Shown: piece after piece, positions 1 to 5,299 of the stretch
Layout of the letters: each line of letters opens with the position of its first letter
How positions within the stretch are numbered: position 1 is the stretch's first letter
DNA from: Dehalococcoidia bacterium UBA3254
Lineage (GTDB): Bacteria; Chloroflexota; Dehalococcoidia; Dehalococcoidales; UBA3254
Direction of reading: 5' to 3'
Length of the DNA: 5,853 nucleotides
Assembly (NCBI GenBank): GCA_002362735.1
Contig: DEUU01000134.1
Coordinates: 1 to 5,853 of the forward strand
Program-made: the position numbers and the translations under genes
The notes under the pieces: generated by a model
What the model saw: only the letters and a program-made list of their open reading frames with translations
Databases searched by the model: none
What the model was told of the DNA's origin: nothing

Positions 1-722
1 TTCTTCATTGTCGCCCGGATATACTGTTCAGAAGGATCCAGAGACGTTCCCGCATAGTTAATCAGGGCAACGAAGCGGCGGGGCTTATCATCGCGGATTT
101 CCAGTACACCGCCAAACCTGGACTCAATCGGGATTCCAGATTTGAGCAGTACTCCGTTGACTACTACGCTGCACATTGTCGCCAAACCGACCTTGCCAGC
201 GGGAATGATTACTGAACCGATTTTTTCTCCAGCCTGAGCCGTAGCTACCAGGAGGCTGACCGCCAATTGTGCTTTAAAAACGTCCTTCATTACATCCAGG
301 GCTTGTTTAAACTGACCAACATCGAATAATGAAGTATTGATGGGGACCAGACCATTTTTTGTGACGGGGTCGAAAGTGGTCCGGAATGCCAGTAGTTCGA
401 GTTTATCAAGAATAAAACCCACCTGGTCCGGCGCCAGGGCCATTCTGAGCTCTTCGACTCCCCTGGGAGTGAGCATCCTTCCGTCACGGCCCATCGCCTG
501 GGTATAGCCTCGCTCATCCGTGATTCTCAAATGATAGCGCACAGCCCTTTCACTTAAAAAGATTCCGTATCGCTCAAGCTCACGGGCAATGGTGATTGAT
601 CCGAGTGGTTCTGAAGATTCACTTAAAACCTTTAAAATTGAAACTACTTTGCGTTCGGTGTCTGATCCGGCGCCCTGCACGGATCTAGAGTCACGTTCTT
701 CTCTAAAATAATTCATTGACAT
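1..722 (-). CDS. nrpR: NrpR-type nitrogen regulator (winged helix + DUF128), 3' end cut by window edge
   Basis: The reading frame stays open from ATG 722 to the window edge, giving 240 visible codons with no stop. Residues about 22-92 form a winged helix: a helix starting at TERKVVSIL, a recognition-helix region SERAVRYHLRITDERG, then a wing GRDGRMLTPRGVEEL. This is the N-terminal arrangement of NrpR. From about residue 130 a DUF128/NrpR effector domain begins, with hallmark blocks GEKIGSVIIPAGKVGLATM, VVNGVLLKSGIPIESRFGG and INYAGTSLDPSEQYI. Family members have one or two such domains (about 320-540 aa), so 80 or more residues are missing. In methanogens NrpR represses glnA, amt and nif promoters and is released by 2-oxoglutarate. 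The same role here is inferred from homology and from the neighbouring glnA and amt. AGGAGG at 731-736, 8 nt before the ATG and inside the pdxT 3' end, supports this start. A second in-frame ATG lies two codons later (716). The 4-nt gap to pdxT implies co-transcription. Confidence 0.9.
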   Translation of the reverse strand, partial: MSMNYFREERDSRSVQGAGSDTERKVVSILKVLSESSEPLGSITIARELERYGIFLSERAVRYHLRITDERGYTQAMGRDGRMLTPRGVEELRMALAPDQVGFILDKLELLAFRTTFDPVTKNGLVPINTSLFDVGQFKQALDVMKDVFKAQLAVSLLVATAQAGEKIGSVIIPAGKVGLATMCSVVVNGVLLKSGIPIESRFGGVLEIRDDKPRRFVALINYAGTSLDPSEQYIRATMK

Positions 723-726
723 TGCT

Positions 727-1323
727 TTATCCTCCTGGCTTTACTTCGGAGACCATTTTCAAAAAGTACTGATGAAATCGGAGGTCATCTGTCAACTCAG
801 GATGGAAAGAGCTAACCAGCATATTCTGTTGCCGAGCGGCGACGATAACTCCATTCGGCAATTTTGCGACAGGATCCACTTCTGGCCCCACCTTTTCTAC
901 CTGCGGCGCCCGTATAAATACCGCATGATAAAGCGGACTCCCCAGCGCCGGGATTTCAAGATCGGTTTCAAAACTATCTACCTGTCGACCGAAAGCGTTT
1001 CTTTTTACTTCAATATCCATGACTTCCAGAGGTTCGAGGTAAGATTCCTGGGAATTTGAGACTTTCCTGGCCAGACAAATCATACCTGCACAGGTCCCCA
1101 GGACAGGAAATCCATCTTGTATCATCTCTTTTAGCGGTTGGAAGATGGCAAAGTCATGCATGAGTTTCAGGATGGTAGTACTCTCTCCGCCGGGTATAAT
1201 CAGGCCTTCCAGTCCTCTGAGGTCCCGGGCTAAGCGTACTTCTTTTGCCTCAACGCCCAACCGACTGAGGACCAGATTATGTTCGATAAAGGCTCCCTGG
1301 ATAGCTAGCACTCCAATTTTCAT
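727..1323 (-). CDS. pdxT: Pyridoxal 5'-phosphate synthase glutaminase subunit PdxT
   Basis: This 198-aa class I glutamine amidotransferase matches the family's usual length of about 190-200 aa. PdxT hydrolyses glutamine and channels the ammonia to PdxS, which assembles PLP from ribose 5-phosphate and glyceraldehyde 3-phosphate (DXP-independent vitamin B6 pathway, cytosol). Visible motifs are the N-terminal MKIGVLAIQGAF, the oxyanion-loop signature PGGESTT (residues 44-50), nucleophile Cys78 in GTCAG, and His174/Glu176 of the triad in SSFHPEL. ATG 1323 is chosen because homologues begin at exactly this residue and an AGGA core lies 5 nt upstream. An in-frame ATG at 1374 would add 17 unconserved residues and overlap the putative -35 box. 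No pdxS lies in this window, although pdxS-pdxT is the common arrangement. Instead the gene is coupled to nrpR and follows glnA, which makes its substrate. It appears to have its own promoter behind the glnA terminator. Confidence 0.96.
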   Translation of the reverse strand: MKIGVLAIQGAFIEHNLVLSRLGVEAKEVRLARDLRGLEGLIIPGGESTTILKLMHDFAIFQPLKEMIQDGFPVLGTCAGMICLARKVSNSQESYLEPLEVMDIEVKRNAFGRQVDSFETDLEIPALGSPLYHAVFIRAPQVEKVGPEVDPVAKLPNGVIVAARQQNMLVSSFHPELTDDLRFHQYFLKMVSEVKPGG

Positions 1324-1351
1324 GGTCTTCCTTTCAAGAAAGTTCAAGACT

Positions 1352-1379
1352 ATCATAACATTTTTCTTTACCATTTAAA
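1352..1379 (-). promoter_or_regulatory. Putative sigma70-type promoter for pdxT-nrpR
   Basis: On the minus strand a TTTAAA -35-like box (1374-1379, 4/6 match) is followed after 16 nt by TATGAT (1352-1357, 5/6 match to TATAAT). It lies just past the U-tract of the glnA terminator and would place the transcript start near 1345, leaving a leader of about 20 nt. A short palindrome CTTTC-TT-GAAAG (1331-1342) sits between the predicted start and the pdxT ATG and overlaps the ribosome-binding site. It could be an operator, but this is speculative. Confidence 0.45.
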
Positions 1380-1382
1380 CAG

Positions 1383-1419
1383 AAAAAAACGAGCTACAGA
1401 GTGCAGACTCCGTAGCTCG
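1383..1419 (-). terminator. Rho-independent terminator after glnA
   Basis: Read on the minus strand, arms at 1419-1407 and 1402-1390 pair over 13 bp with a 4-nt loop (CTGC), followed immediately by seven U residues (1389-1383). One pair is G-U in the minus-strand RNA but would be an A-C mismatch in a plus-strand RNA, and there is no T-run on the plus-strand exit. The hairpin therefore serves minus-strand transcripts coming from glnA. It separates glnA from pdxT-nrpR unless read-through occurs. Confidence 0.9.
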
Positions 1420-1459
1420 CTATAGCTAGTCCCCCGCCCCAGGAGGAGCTAACCCGAAT

Positions 1460-2803
1460 TTAGAGAATGGGCAAGTATTCTTGAATTTCGAAATCGGTAA
1501 CTTTAGTGCGGAACTTATCCCATTCATGCTTTTTATTCTCGAGGAAAGCTTCGAAGGTATGTTCTCCAAGAGCTTCTTTAACCAGCTTGCTCTTCTCCAT
1601 TAAAAGAGTGGCTTCATAGAGGCTGGCTGGTAAAGTGCCGATTCCCAGCTTCTTTCTATGTTCGTTGGTCATATGATAAACGTTACCTTCAGCCGGTTTC
1701 GGCGGTTCGAGTCCTTCTTCAATACCCTTGAGTCCGGCAGCCAGCAGGACGCTGAAACACAGGTAAGGATTGCAAGCCGGATCCGGAGAACGGATTTCGA
1801 AGCGAGTGGCGCTTTCCTTTCCAGGTTCATATCCCGGGACTCTGACCAGGTCAGAGCGGTTCCTCACTGCCCAGGATAAATAAACCGGAGCCTCGTAACC
1901 GGGGACCAGACGCTTATAAGAGTTGACCCATTGATTGGTTACAGCCGTGAATTCCGGCGCATACTTCAAGAGGCCGGCAACATAACTCTGGGCGGTCTTG
2001 GACAAGGAGAAAATACCGTCCTTGGCGAAGAAAGCATTTTTCCCGTTTTTGAATAGAGATTGATGGACATGCATACCGCTGCCGTTAATCCCGAAAATGG
2101 GTTTAGGCATGAACGTGGCGTACCAACCGTGACGGGCAGCGATCTCTTTAACCACCAGACGGTATGTCATAACCTGATCCGCCATGGTGAGAGCATCGGT
2201 ATATCTCATATCGATTTCATGCTGGCTGATGGCAACCTCATGATGTGACTTATCCACGCCGATTCCCATCTCTTCAAGGGCCAGCACGGTCTCATTTCTT
2301 AACTCAGAGGCGGCATCGCGCAGAGTCATATCATAGTAGCCGCCTTCATCCAGTCCTTCGGTGCCCTTATCACTCTTGAAATAAAAATACTCCAATTCAG
2401 GTCCTACATAGTAGGTAAAGCCCATATCGGAAGCTTTTTTCAGATTTTTCTTTAATACATATCTGGGATCGCCGGCGAACGGCTCTCCACTCGGTTGCCG
2501 GATATCGCAAAACATTCTGGCCAGCGGGACATCTTCCCTGACTTTCCAGGGTAAGAGTTGAAAAGTGTCCAGATCCGGTACAGACATCATATCACTCTCA
2601 TCGATGCGGGCATACCCTTCAATAGATGAACCATCAAACCCTAAACCGTTGTCGATAGCTCCTTCCAACTCGGAAACCGGGATGGCATAGCTCTTAAGAT
2701 TTCCCAGGATATCGGTAAACCACAACTCTACAAATTTAACGTTGTGTTCCCGCGCCATCTTAAGAACATATTCTTTCCCTTCTAGTTTACCTTTCTTGTC
2801 CAC
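1460..2803 (-). CDS. glnA: Type I glutamine synthetase (GSI-alpha-like)
   Basis: It makes glutamine from glutamate, ammonia and ATP in the cytosol as a dodecamer. The preferred start is GTG 2803 (447 aa, close to the roughly 444 aa of Bacillus GSI), because AGGAGG at 2812-2817 sits 8 nt before it. The longer ATG start at 2821 has no ribosome-binding site. Numbering from the GTG, Asp57 lies in the GFDGSSIEG segment. Likely metal ligands are Glu136/Glu138 (GPELEYF), Glu189 (HHEV), Glu196 (SQHEID), His245 (NGSGMHVH) and Glu336 (FEIRSPD). Glu304 lies in the flap (VPGYEAP), and Arg338 contacts substrate. The region around NVYHMTNEHRKKLG lacks the adenylylation-site sequence of GSI-beta enzymes (NLYDLPPEE type), and the enzyme has no 25-residue GSI-beta insertion. 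Arg66 in EGYARIDESD matches the arginine linked to feedback inhibition in Bacillus GS. Control is therefore probably transcriptional plus feedback, not adenylylation. It sits between amt and the pdxT-nrpR pair. Confidence 0.97.
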   Translation of the reverse strand: MDKKGKLEGKEYVLKMAREHNVKFVELWFTDILGNLKSYAIPVSELEGAIDNGLGFDGSSIEGYARIDESDMMSVPDLDTFQLLPWKVREDVPLARMFCDIRQPSGEPFAGDPRYVLKKNLKKASDMGFTYYVGPELEYFYFKSDKGTEGLDEGGYYDMTLRDAASELRNETVLALEEMGIGVDKSHHEVAISQHEIDMRYTDALTMADQVMTYRLVVKEIAARHGWYATFMPKPIFGINGSGMHVHQSLFKNGKNAFFAKDGIFSLSKTAQSYVAGLLKYAPEFTAVTNQWVNSYKRLVPGYEAPVYLSWAVRNRSDLVRVPGYEPGKESATRFEIRSPDPACNPYLCFSVLLAAGLKGIEEGLEPPKPAEGNVYHMTNEHRKKLGIGTLPASLYEATLLMEKSKLVKEALGEHTFEAFLENKKHEWDKFRTKVTDFEIQEYLPIL

Positions 2804-2811
2804 GAAAAAAT

Positions 2812-2817
2812 CCTCCT
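2812..2817 (-). promoter_or_regulatory. Shine-Dalgarno site that decides the glnA start
   Basis: A perfect AGGAGG on the minus strand lies 8 nt upstream of GTG 2803. It falls inside codons 2-4 of the longer ATG 2821 reading, whose own upstream sequence is A/T-only and has no purine-rich site. The ATG in front is therefore probably not the start, and the GTG is. Confidence 0.8.
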
Positions 2818-2893
2818 GCATTTATTTATTTTTCTTGGGGCGGCTAGCTTTTTCCCCTTCTTGTTATTAGCGTAAAGGGTTTTTGTTACAAAT

Positions 2894-2922
2894 ATATTAA
2901 TTTAACGTTAATTCTATGTTAC
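2894..2922 (-). promoter_or_regulatory. Putative glnA promoter with GTAACA repeats and a TTAACGTTAA palindrome
   Basis: In the amt-glnA gap the minus strand shows GTAACA (2922-2917, -35-like, 4/6) and TAATAT (2899-2894, -10-like, 4/6), 17 nt apart. An overlapping TATATT at 2896-2891 matches the -10 consensus better (5/6) but has no partner. A perfect 10-bp palindrome TTAACGTTAA (2902-2911) fills the spacer, and a second GTAACA (2889-2884) follows the -10 at the expected transcript start, 33 bp from the first. This layout would suit a repressor covering the promoter, giving a leader of about 80 nt. No terminator separates amt from glnA, so read-through from amt is also likely. Confidence 0.4.
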
Positions 2923-2925
2923 GTT

Positions 2926-4149
2926 TTACTCTTCTCCGTAGGCTCTCTCACCGTGCTGTGAAATGTCCAGACCTACCGTTTCTTCAGTATCGTTTACTCT
3001 TAATCCCATGGTTACATCTATAATTTTACCAATAATCCAGGTCATCCCGAAAGCAAAAACCCAGATGGTAACGACGGCGGCTAGTTGAATCAAAAAAGGT
3101 TTGAAATTTCCGTATGCCAGACCGTTAGCTCCGCTGGCATTCACTGCCACTGAAGCAAAAAGACCGGTTGCCAGTGTTCCCCACGTACCCCCCATTCCGT
3201 GAACTGCCCAGACATCCAGGGATTCATCGATTTTTTTCCTCATACGGAACTGGATGCAATAATAAGCGATCACAGCGGCTACGATACCAATGGGAATCCC
3301 CATCATCGGAGAGATAAATCCGGAGGCCGGAGTTACGGCTCCCAGACCGGCGACGGCCCCGGTCACAATCCCGGTTACTGTAGGCCGGCGGAAATACCAG
3401 CTGAGTATCATCCATGTAAAAGCCCCAGCCGCGGCTGACATATTCGTGGTTACAAAAGCGCTGGTTGCCAGGCCGCCGGAAGTCAGTGCGCTCCCGGCAT
3501 TGAAGCCGAACCATCCAAACCATAATAGACCTGCGCCGATGACCACTAATGGCACGTTATGGGCTGACATAGGTGCCCCATCGTAATAACCTTTTCTGGG
3601 CCCCAGCAGGAAAGCCATGGCGAAAGCAGAAACGCCGGCAGAGATGTGGACTACCAGGCCGCCGGCAAAATCAAGAGCGCCCAATTTGGCCAGCCAGCCT
3701 CCCCCCCATACCCAATGAGCGATCGGACAGTAGACCAGGGTAAACCAGACCACCGCAAAAACGACAATGGCGCTAAATTTAACTCTTTCTACTACCGCTC
3801 CCGTGATGAGACCGACGGTTATAACCGCGAACATCATCTGGAAAGCCATAAAGGCCAGGTGCGGAACGGTTGTGGCGTACACGGCGGAGGGAGCCTGACC
3901 AACATTTCTTAAACCTACGTAATCAAACCCTCCGATGATGCCGCCAAAATCTGTACCGAAAGAGAGACTATAACCGTAAAGAGCCCAGAGGATACCAATC
4001 ACTCCGAGGGACATGAAGCTCATCATGATCGTGGAAAGAACGTTTTTACTCCTGACCATACCCCCGTAAAAGAGAGCTAGACCGGGGGTCATTAGCATTA
4101 CCAGAGCTGTTGAAATCAGCATCCAGGCAGTGTCTGCCCCATTTACCAC
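2926..4149 (-). CDS. amt: Ammonium channel of the Amt/MEP/Rh family
   Basis: A 407-aa inner-membrane protein that conducts ammonium/ammonia, normally as a trimer. About eleven hydrophobic segments can be traced (near residues 8-30, 42-62, 96-118, 126-146, 160-181, 199-219, 227-251, 256-275, 283-302, 315-335, 352-376). Key residues are visible: the Phe gate in AFQMMFAV (F103, F107) and a second Phe region in WFGWFGFNAGS, Trp148 of the recruitment site (HWVWGG), Asp160 (ALDFAGG), and the pore twin histidines His168 (LVVHISAG) and His317 (WAVHGMGG). The cytoplasmic tail keeps the usual LRVNDTEETVGLD...HGERAYG pattern that contacts PII proteins. There is no cleavable signal peptide, unlike E. coli AmtB. 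The start is GTG 4149, with AGGAGG (4156-4161) 6 nt upstream. No PII gene (glnK) adjoins it, which is unusual. It is followed by glnA without an intervening terminator. Confidence 0.97.
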   Translation of the reverse strand: MVNGADTAWMLISTALVMLMTPGLALFYGGMVRSKNVLSTIMMSFMSLGVIGILWALYGYSLSFGTDFGGIIGGFDYVGLRNVGQAPSAVYATTVPHLAFMAFQMMFAVITVGLITGAVVERVKFSAIVVFAVVWFTLVYCPIAHWVWGGGWLAKLGALDFAGGLVVHISAGVSAFAMAFLLGPRKGYYDGAPMSAHNVPLVVIGAGLLWFGWFGFNAGSALTSGGLATSAFVTTNMSAAAGAFTWMILSWYFRRPTVTGIVTGAVAGLGAVTPASGFISPMMGIPIGIVAAVIAYYCIQFRMRKKIDESLDVWAVHGMGGTWGTLATGLFASVAVNASGANGLAYGNFKPFLIQLAAVVTIWVFAFGMTWIIGKIIDVTMGLRVNDTEETVGLDISQHGERAYGEE

Positions 4150-4168
4150 AGTTGGCCTCCTGACAATA

Positions 4169-4215
4169 TGTTACATTGATAGTATATAGCTTAATTATTA
4201 CAAACAGATTACAAA
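4169..4215 (-). promoter_or_regulatory. Putative amt promoter/operator region
   Basis: The minus strand carries two direct repeats of TTTGTAAT (4215-4208 and 4204-4197) whose positions differ by 11 bp, about one helical turn. A -10-like TATACT (4186-4181) follows, then TGTAACA (4175-4169 region) at the expected transcript start. No good -35 box lies 16-18 nt upstream of the -10, so the repeats may bind an activator or a repressor. Related GTAACA elements precede glnA. The archaeal NrpR operator GGAA-N6-TTCC is not present here. The -10 call is modest, and the regulator is unknown. Confidence 0.4.
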
Positions 4216-4224
4216 AGAAAATAC

Positions 4225-4268
4225 GAAGCCAGAAGGACAAATAGATCGCTTCACGTCCTTCTGGCTTC
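4225..4268 (-). terminator. Hairpin terminator between the SIMPL gene and amt
   Basis: A perfect 14-bp inverted repeat (arms 4225-4238 and 4255-4268) encloses a 16-nt loop. On the minus strand it is followed by a U-rich stretch (GTATTTTCTTTTG) and lies about 30 nt after the stop codon of the SIMPL gene. Termination of that transcript is the simplest reading. The plus-strand side is also T-rich (TTAATTTTATTTTTT), so it could work in both directions, although no plus-strand gene is present. The U-tract is broken, so efficiency is uncertain. Confidence 0.75.
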
Positions 4269-4299
4269 ATCCTTAATTTTATTTTTTAACAAAAAAATT

Positions 4300-5070
4300 T
4301 TATTGAGTTGTGCTGTAGGCAACCTGTATATTGAGTGTAATCCTGGTTTCACCTGGACTGATGGGTGATGCCGCTGCAATCGTTGGAGCCGGGACAGCCA
4401 TTGAGAAGTTGGCATAACTGCCATAGCTGGGTGTATATTGAGCATTTTCCACAATATAGGTCGGCTTCCCTAAATTGAGTCCGGCCAGCCTGGCTAGCTC
4501 TTCCGCTTTGCTTTTAGCCGCTGCCATCGCTTTCCCCCTTGCATCCTGGTAATACCTGGCAGGGTCCTCCACGGTGAAATTGATTCCGTTGATCCTGATG
4601 AGATCACCTCCCGCCTTGACTACCGAGTCAATGATATCCCCTACTTTGTCTGTAGCTCTTATCTTGACAGTTACCATATTGGTAACCTGGTATCCAGTGA
4701 TGGAGTCTGTTTGTTTGGAGTCATCCCAGCGGGTCCTTTGATTAATGCTGAAATGTCCCGTTTGAATGTCCTTCAGGTCTATCCCGCTATCCTTCAGAGC
4801 CTTCATCACTTTAGCCATTGTATCCGAGGCTGCAGACAGGGCTTGAACCACGTTGGCTTCCTGGGCTACTACGCCGAGATTGAGTGTGGCGATATCCGGG
4901 GTTATAGAAACCTCACCGGTGCCGCTGACCCAGATTCCCTCCGGTTGTTGACTGACCTGGACCGCTGATGCACCTTGAGCCGCAGTCGGTACGCTGCAGC
5001 CGGTTAAAACTGGAATCGCCAGAATCAAAATCACTCCCAGAACAATAGTGGACAACCATTTCTTTTTCAA
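4300..5070 (-). CDS. Predicted lipoprotein with SIMPL (DUF541) domain
   Basis: The 256-aa product begins with a lipoprotein signal: basic MKKK, a hydrophobic stretch at about 8-21, then lipobox L22-T-G-C25. It should be lipid-anchored at Cys25 on the outer face of the membrane. After a short Ala/Gln/Ser-rich linker, the SIMPL domain spans about residues 46-254. Its first strand GIWVSGTGEVSITPD, the internal block IQTGHFSINQRTRW, and the late helix DARGKAMAAAKSKAEELA followed by LAGLNLGKP are typical of DUF541. SIMPL proteins (the family includes E. coli YggE and mammalian SIMPL) have no defined enzymatic activity; some assemble into ring oligomers or have been linked to stress. The function here is unknown. 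The start is TTG 5070, with AGGAGG (5077-5082) 6 nt upstream and the signal peptide beginning right at it. It has a 217-bp upstream gap and a downstream hairpin, so it is probably a single-gene unit unrelated to nitrogen control. Confidence 0.88.
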   Translation of the reverse strand: MKKKWLSTIVLGVILILAIPVLTGCSVPTAAQGASAVQVSQQPEGIWVSGTGEVSITPDIATLNLGVVAQEANVVQALSAASDTMAKVMKALKDSGIDLKDIQTGHFSINQRTRWDDSKQTDSITGYQVTNMVTVKIRATDKVGDIIDSVVKAGGDLIRINGINFTVEDPARYYQDARGKAMAAAKSKAEELARLAGLNLGKPTYIVENAQYTPSYGSYANFSMAVPAPTIAAASPISPGETRITLNIQVAYSTTQ

Positions 5071-5082
5071 AGTAAGCCTCCT

Positions 5083-5299
5083 TATGCTTAAAAATGAGAT
5101 CTTCTTTATATTAAACGTAAAAATCTCAATCAGGTTTCGTTTTGGATTCCAAAGTTCCTTATCAAATTAGTCACAAAAGTTACTCTAAACGGTTCTTTGA
5201 TTAAATATACGAACATGGAGCCAGAGTCTTACACATCGAACTAAATTGTTAATGAAATGCGGAAAAATCGAAAGAGAAAAACTGATAGAGGAGGAACCC
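5083..5299. other. 217-bp AT-rich intergenic region upstream of the SIMPL gene
   Basis: No gene or RNA gene was recognised here. It presumably holds the SIMPL gene promoter, but no convincing -35/-10 pair was found: TAATAT occurs on the minus strand near 5108-5113 without a well-spaced -35. Two small palindromes stand out, TTTGGA-T-TCCAAA (5141-5153, perfect 6-bp arms) and AGTCAC-AAAA-GTTACT (5169-5184, 5 of 6 pairs). Either could be an operator. No clear terminator follows the upstream gene. Confidence 0.4.

Noticed and set aside
1324..1374. Longer pdxT reading from ATG 1374
   Set aside because: The 17 extra residues precede the conserved MKIGVLAIQG start and would cover the putative promoter. 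The ATG at 1323 has a purine-rich site and matches the family length.
772..1378. Plus-strand open frames of 77-95 codons opposite pdxT
   Set aside because: They are antisense to a gene with full family motifs, have no ribosome-binding site of note and no recognisable domains.
1407..1451. Possible antiterminator: TAGCTC (1451-1446) pairing with GAGCTA in the first arm of the glnA terminator
   Set aside because: Only six base pairs across a 27-nt loop compete with a 13-bp stem, and no known riboswitch or T-box elements are visible. Probably chance.
2837..2857. GGGG/CCCC hairpin in the glnA leader
   Set aside because: Only a 4-bp stem with a 13-nt loop and no U-tract, so it is too weak to call a terminator or riboswitch.
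2884..2925. Bacillus-type GlnR/TnrA box (TGTNA-N7-TNACA) upstream of glnA
   Set aside because: TGTTA half-sites occur, but no matching TNACA half-site follows at the required distance.
3199..3912. Several open frames on both strands overlapping amt
   Set aside because: They are shadows of the membrane-protein reading frame. Their translations are low-complexity, rich in Arg/Pro/His, and resemble no known protein.
4225..4268. Inverted repeat considered as a mobile-element end or attachment site
   Set aside because: No transposase, target duplication or second copy is present. The position after a stop codon and the U-rich tail fit a terminator better.
4046..4454. Minus-strand open frames across the amt 5' region and the SIMPL gene 3' end
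   Set aside because: They run through the terminator hairpin and through well-supported genes in other frames, so they are not credible genes.
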